Shown here: piece by piece, positions 41,768 through 44,011 of the stretch | How the letters are laid out: the number at the start of each line of letters is the position of its first letter | How positions within the stretch are numbered: the first letter of the stretch is position 1 | Source: Gp6-AA40 sp050742535 | GTDB lineage: Bacteria; Acidobacteriota; Vicinamibacteria; Vicinamibacterales; UBA2999 | Direction: 5' to 3' | DNA length: 44,011 bases | Assembly (NCBI GenBank): GCA_050742535.1 | Contig: JBOGIQ010000010.1 | Span: 1-44,011, forward strand | Notes under the pieces: model-generated | The model's input: only the letters and a program-made list of their open reading frames with translations | Told to the model about the DNA's origin: nothing | The model's database searches: none | Program-made: the position numbers and the translations under genes

Positions 41768-43169
41768 TCGCTTCGGCGCCGGCGATATACACGGCGCGGA
41801 TGCTGCGGCTGTTCCTGATATCAGTCAGCGGGTTTGCATCGAGGACGACGAAGTCGGCCCACTTGGTCGGCTCGAGCGTGCCGAGATCCTCCGCGCCGAG
41901 GAACATCGCCGCACGGCGCGTTGCTGCCTCGATCGCCTGCGCCGGTGTCAGGCCCGCTTCGACCATCAGCTCCAGTTCCCAGTGCTCCGAATACCCTGGG
42001 AAGCGGCCAGGCGGGCCGGCGTCCGTGCCGGCCGCATACGGAAGTCCCGCGTCGACGATCCGCTTCAGGTTCGCCTTCGCGTTCTCGAAGAAGGCCGGAA
42101 ACTTCTTGAAGTTCGGGCTGCCCGCCTGGGCTTTCTGCCGCTCGGGACTCTTGATCAACTCCAGCGTCTTCGCCGACACGCCGCGGGTGAAGAACGGATC
42201 GTCGGCAAACGCCGGCGTCGATCCGTAAGCAAACATTGCCGCCTCGCGCGACAGCGTCGACGCCACCTGCCACGTACCCTGCTTCTTCATGCTGTCGATG
42301 AGCGCCCGATCGATCGGCTGGTCGCGCACCATGTGCACGAACCCGTCGATGCCCTGGTCAACCAGCCGCTTCGCGTCCTCGAGATAGAACACGTGGGCGA
42401 GCACGCGCGCACCGCGCTTGTGCGCCGCGTCGATGATCGCCTTCGAAATCGCCGGCGGCATCTTCGGCATCGTGCCAAGCTCCGAGTCGAGCCACAGCTT
42501 GATGACGTCGGCGCCCTTATCGAGTTGGGCGTTGACCGATGCTGCCGCCTCCTCCGGCGTGGCCACCGCTTCGTTGACGCCCGCCAGCCCTCCGTACCCG
42601 CCTTTGAACACCAGACCCTGACCGGCCGTGTACACCCGCGCCATCGACACCTGGCCACCGTTTGCCGCTGCCGAACGCTGCCCATTGCGCACGGGAAAGA
42701 TCGTGTCCTGGTCCGTCCCCATGCTCATGACCGTCGTCACCCCGTACGACGCATACGTCCTGAGGTCCTTCTCGACGCTTTCACGTGTGTGGTTGCTCTT
42801 GTCCTGAACCAGGTCGACGGTGTTGCCGACGTGCGCGTGCATGTCCATCAGGCCGGGAATGACATAGGCTCCGTTCAGATCCGTGACCTTCGCCCGTTCC
42901 GGCGTCTCGAGATCAGTCGCCGCTCCAACCCACGACACGCGTCCGTTTTCAACGACCATTGCCGCCTGCGGCAGCGGCCCGCGGTCGGCGCCATCGATCA
43001 ACGTGAAATTACGGAACACCGACGCGTCGGTGGCGCCCGCCGGGCCTTCCGCGCCTTCGCCACCGGAGCCGCTGCAGCTCAACGCCAGGATCGTGAGGAT
43101 GAGCGCGCTGATTTTCGTAGCGTCCGCCTTCAGGCGGACCCGAAGGTTACGAAACTTTGGTGCGGGCAT
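41754..43169 (-). CDS. Amidohydrolase lipoprotein (imidazolonepropionase-like)
   Basis: 471 residues. A lipobox LALSCSGS lies near residue 30. The metal-dependent hydrolase core shows YVIPGLMDMHAHV (metal His pair), DVIKLW (Lys to be carboxylated or conserved), RVLAHVFY, DGFVHMV and the catalytic Asp in AGTDAGPPG. Relatives act on peptides, lactams or imidazolone rings. Being lipid-anchored, it works outside the cytoplasm, presumably on the compound bound by the next lipoprotein. The start overlaps the Cys-rich gene by 23 bp, and the first residues (RVRLKADAT) come from the palindrome at 43122-43139. Confidence 0.87.
   Translation of the reverse strand: MPAPKFRNLRVRLKADATKISALILTILALSCSGSGGEGAEGPAGATDASVFRNFTLIDGADRGPLPQAAMVVENGRVSWVGAATDLETPERAKVTDLNGAYVIPGLMDMHAHVGNTVDLVQDKSNHTRESVEKDLRTYASYGVTTVMSMGTDQDTIFPVRNGQRSAAANGGQVSMARVYTAGQGLVFKGGYGGLAGVNEAVATPEEAAASVNAQLDKGADVIKLWLDSELGTMPKMPPAISKAIIDAAHKRGARVLAHVFYLEDAKRLVDQGIDGFVHMVRDQPIDRALIDSMKKQGTWQVASTLSREAAMFAYGSTPAFADDPFFTRGVSAKTLELIKSPERQKAQAGSPNFKKFPAFFENAKANLKRIVDAGLPYAAGTDAGPPGRFPGYSEHWELELMVEAGLTPAQAIEAATRRAAMFLGAEDLGTLEPTKWADFVVLDANPLTDIRNSRSIRAVYIAGAEANAGR
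43122..43139. repeat. TTCA-loop palindrome, type B (copy 3), with outer arms
   Basis: GTCCGCC-TTCA-GGCGGAC is a perfect 7-bp stem. Outer arms TTTCGTA (43113-43119) and TACGAAA (43148-43154) extend it to a larger structure over the junction of two genes. Confidence 0.7.
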
Positions 43170-43827
43170 CTTCGAGAATGCGCTTCGCGCGCGACGGGTT
43201 GAAGACGCCGCAGGAGCAGAACCGCGTCAGCGTCGCGGCGCACTGCTCCGGCGTGCGCCGGTTTTCCTTGACGAAGTCGATCATCTTCTTCGCCAGCGAG
43301 TGGCTGATCATGCCGTGCCCGCACATCGTGGACAGCATCATGACCTGCGCGTTCGGCATCTTCTCGGTCTTCCCTTCGAAGCCGAGCGAGTAGCCGACGC
43401 TGTGCCGGGGCATGCCCGCGTACGCGCAGCAGTCCTCCGCCCCGGTAATCGACGTGGACACGTTGACGCTGAGGCCGAGGTTTTCGTCCTTGATCCGCTT
43501 CACGAACTGCTCGGCCTTGTCGCGGTCGTCGAAGACCGCCGCGCACGTCGTGACGTCGGTCAGCCCGTCGACCACGGCCTTGAAGTCGGGCGTGTTGTCG
43601 CGCGCCCAGTGCGCGAACGGATTCATCTGCCGCGCCGGCCGGATTGCGCCACCGTGCCGCGCATCGCCGAGGTTCACCGGACCGTATTCGATGGCAATCT
43701 GCAGGAACCGCCGCAGCCCCTCCAGCGCGTTCTCCTGCTTGAACGGCCCCTTGCACGCCATCGCAAACACGATGAAGTCGTCGTCAAAGCTTTCGGCGCT
43801 GCCGAATCGATGGAGCGTGTTGGTCAT
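43147..43827 (-). CDS. Cys-rich protein of unknown function
   Basis: 226 residues without signal peptide or membrane segment. I do not recognise a family. It has eight or nine cysteines, many in pairs or near His (ACKG, TTCAAVF, EDCCAYAG, STMCGHGM, QCAATLTRFCSCG), a pattern that suggests a metal or Fe-S site. The end FCSCGVFNPSRAKRIL with a preceding helix (HSLAKKMIDFVKENRRTPEQCAATL) resembles the terminal part of redox subunits. Its ATG overlaps the stop of the upstream partial gene (ATGA), so it is co-translated with it and the amidohydrolase. Confidence 0.6.
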   Translation of the reverse strand: MTNTLHRFGSAESFDDDFIVFAMACKGPFKQENALEGLRRFLQIAIEYGPVNLGDARHGGAIRPARQMNPFAHWARDNTPDFKAVVDGLTDVTTCAAVFDDRDKAEQFVKRIKDENLGLSVNVSTSITGAEDCCAYAGMPRHSVGYSLGFEGKTEKMPNAQVMMLSTMCGHGMISHSLAKKMIDFVKENRRTPEQCAATLTRFCSCGVFNPSRAKRILEDARTKVS

Positions 43828-44011
43828 GCTGTTATCCGGCTGTAGGGCCCGACCTTCAGCTCGGCCCCTACTGGATCACCGCGCCGGCCGAGGCCGATGT
43901 TCGTCTTGGCGCGGGCGAGGTCATAGCCCAGCCGCTCGAGGATCGGCGCCACGACCGTGTCGTCGCCATGGTCGTCGCAGCGGACGCCGGCGCCGATCGA
44001 CACGACCGTGT
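43824..44011 (-). CDS. C-terminal end of an unknown protein, partial
   Basis: An open frame enters at base 44011 and stops with TGA at 43826-43824, giving 62 residues: TVVSIGAGVRCDDHGDD..., LERLGYDLARAKTNIGLGRRG and a repeat-coded VGAELKVGPYSRITA tail. The tail comes from the palindrome at 43842-43871. The body reads as real coding sequence, tied to the Cys-rich gene by a 4-bp overlap. The family is not recognisable from this part. Confidence 0.6.
   Translation of the reverse strand, partial: TVVSIGAGVRCDDHGDDTVVAPILERLGYDLARAKTNIGLGRRGDPVGAELKVGPYSRITA
43842..43871. repeat. Imperfect palindrome with CTTCAG centre
   Basis: GTAGGGCCCGA (43842-43852) pairs with TCGGCCCCTAC (43861-43871) with one mismatch. 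It lies just before the end of the partial gene and codes for its tail. It is a relative of the TTCA-loop elements, but longer and with other arms. Confidence 0.55.

Overview
The window is GC-rich, almost fully coding DNA from a bacterium that looks like a soil Acidobacteriota of the Vicinamibacteria type. The reasons are many secreted alpha/beta hydrolases, a sulfatase, DUF6152 and 'D-L-[ST]-G-x-W' secreted proteins, a Tat-exported GH51 enzyme, GTG starts with 4-bp stop/start overlaps, and small TTCA-loop palindromes at gene junctions that read as RLKxDxT in proteins. This placement is inference. No rRNA, tRNA, CRISPR array, transposase or prophage gene was seen.

Layout. (1) 1-398: partial secreted protein; 433-540: decayed copy of the 3' end of a hydrolase gene that is intact at 6804-7862. 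(2) 685-6716: a divergent SigF/NrsF/OsmC operon (minus) and a bufferin operon (plus: bufA1, bufB, bufC, doxX, redoxin-DsbD fusion). An exact GTAACC-N16-CGAA promoter at 3127-3152 points at bufA1. (3) 6804-17589 (minus): three alpha/beta hydrolase genes (one a two-domain fusion), a sulfatase, an MFS transporter, two divergent 2-hydroxyacyl-CoA dehydratase-like subunits, a CaiB-type CoA transferase and a LysR regulator. (4) 17679-23128 (minus): a tight six-gene operon of DUF6152, 'DLSGxW' and metallo-beta-lactamase (MBL) proteins, divergent from a NodD-like LysR gene (23233-24216). Two ATC-N9-GAT boxes 22 bp apart sit between them. (5) 24245-30504: another 'DLSGVW' protein, then a plus-strand set of MBL protein, tandem DUF3237 protein, di-heme cytochrome and OmpA-like protein. 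(6) 30728-40720: a sugar divergon. Minus: GalT, IMPase-like phosphatase, a GHMP kinase whose sequence recalls plant L-arabinokinase, sugar-binding lipoprotein, GH51 arabinofuranosidase, aldose epimerase. Plus: ABC ATPase and permease. (7) 40730-44011 (minus): Bug/TctC-type lipoprotein, amidohydrolase lipoprotein, a Cys-rich unknown and a partial gene.

How the genes fit together. The buf set should make a peptide metallophore under SigF control, probably in response to copper or another metal or oxidative stress. The sugar divergon should release an arabinose- or galactose-containing sugar outside the cell, import it by the ABC system and phosphorylate it at C1 before nucleotidyl transfer. The NodD-like divergon has the form of an inducible response to a small molecule, and its biochemistry is unknown; I regard it as the best candidate for an undescribed system. 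The same 18-bp dyad occurs upstream of the LysR gene at 17589 and upstream of the DUF3237/cytochrome genes, which suggests one regulator links these two regions.
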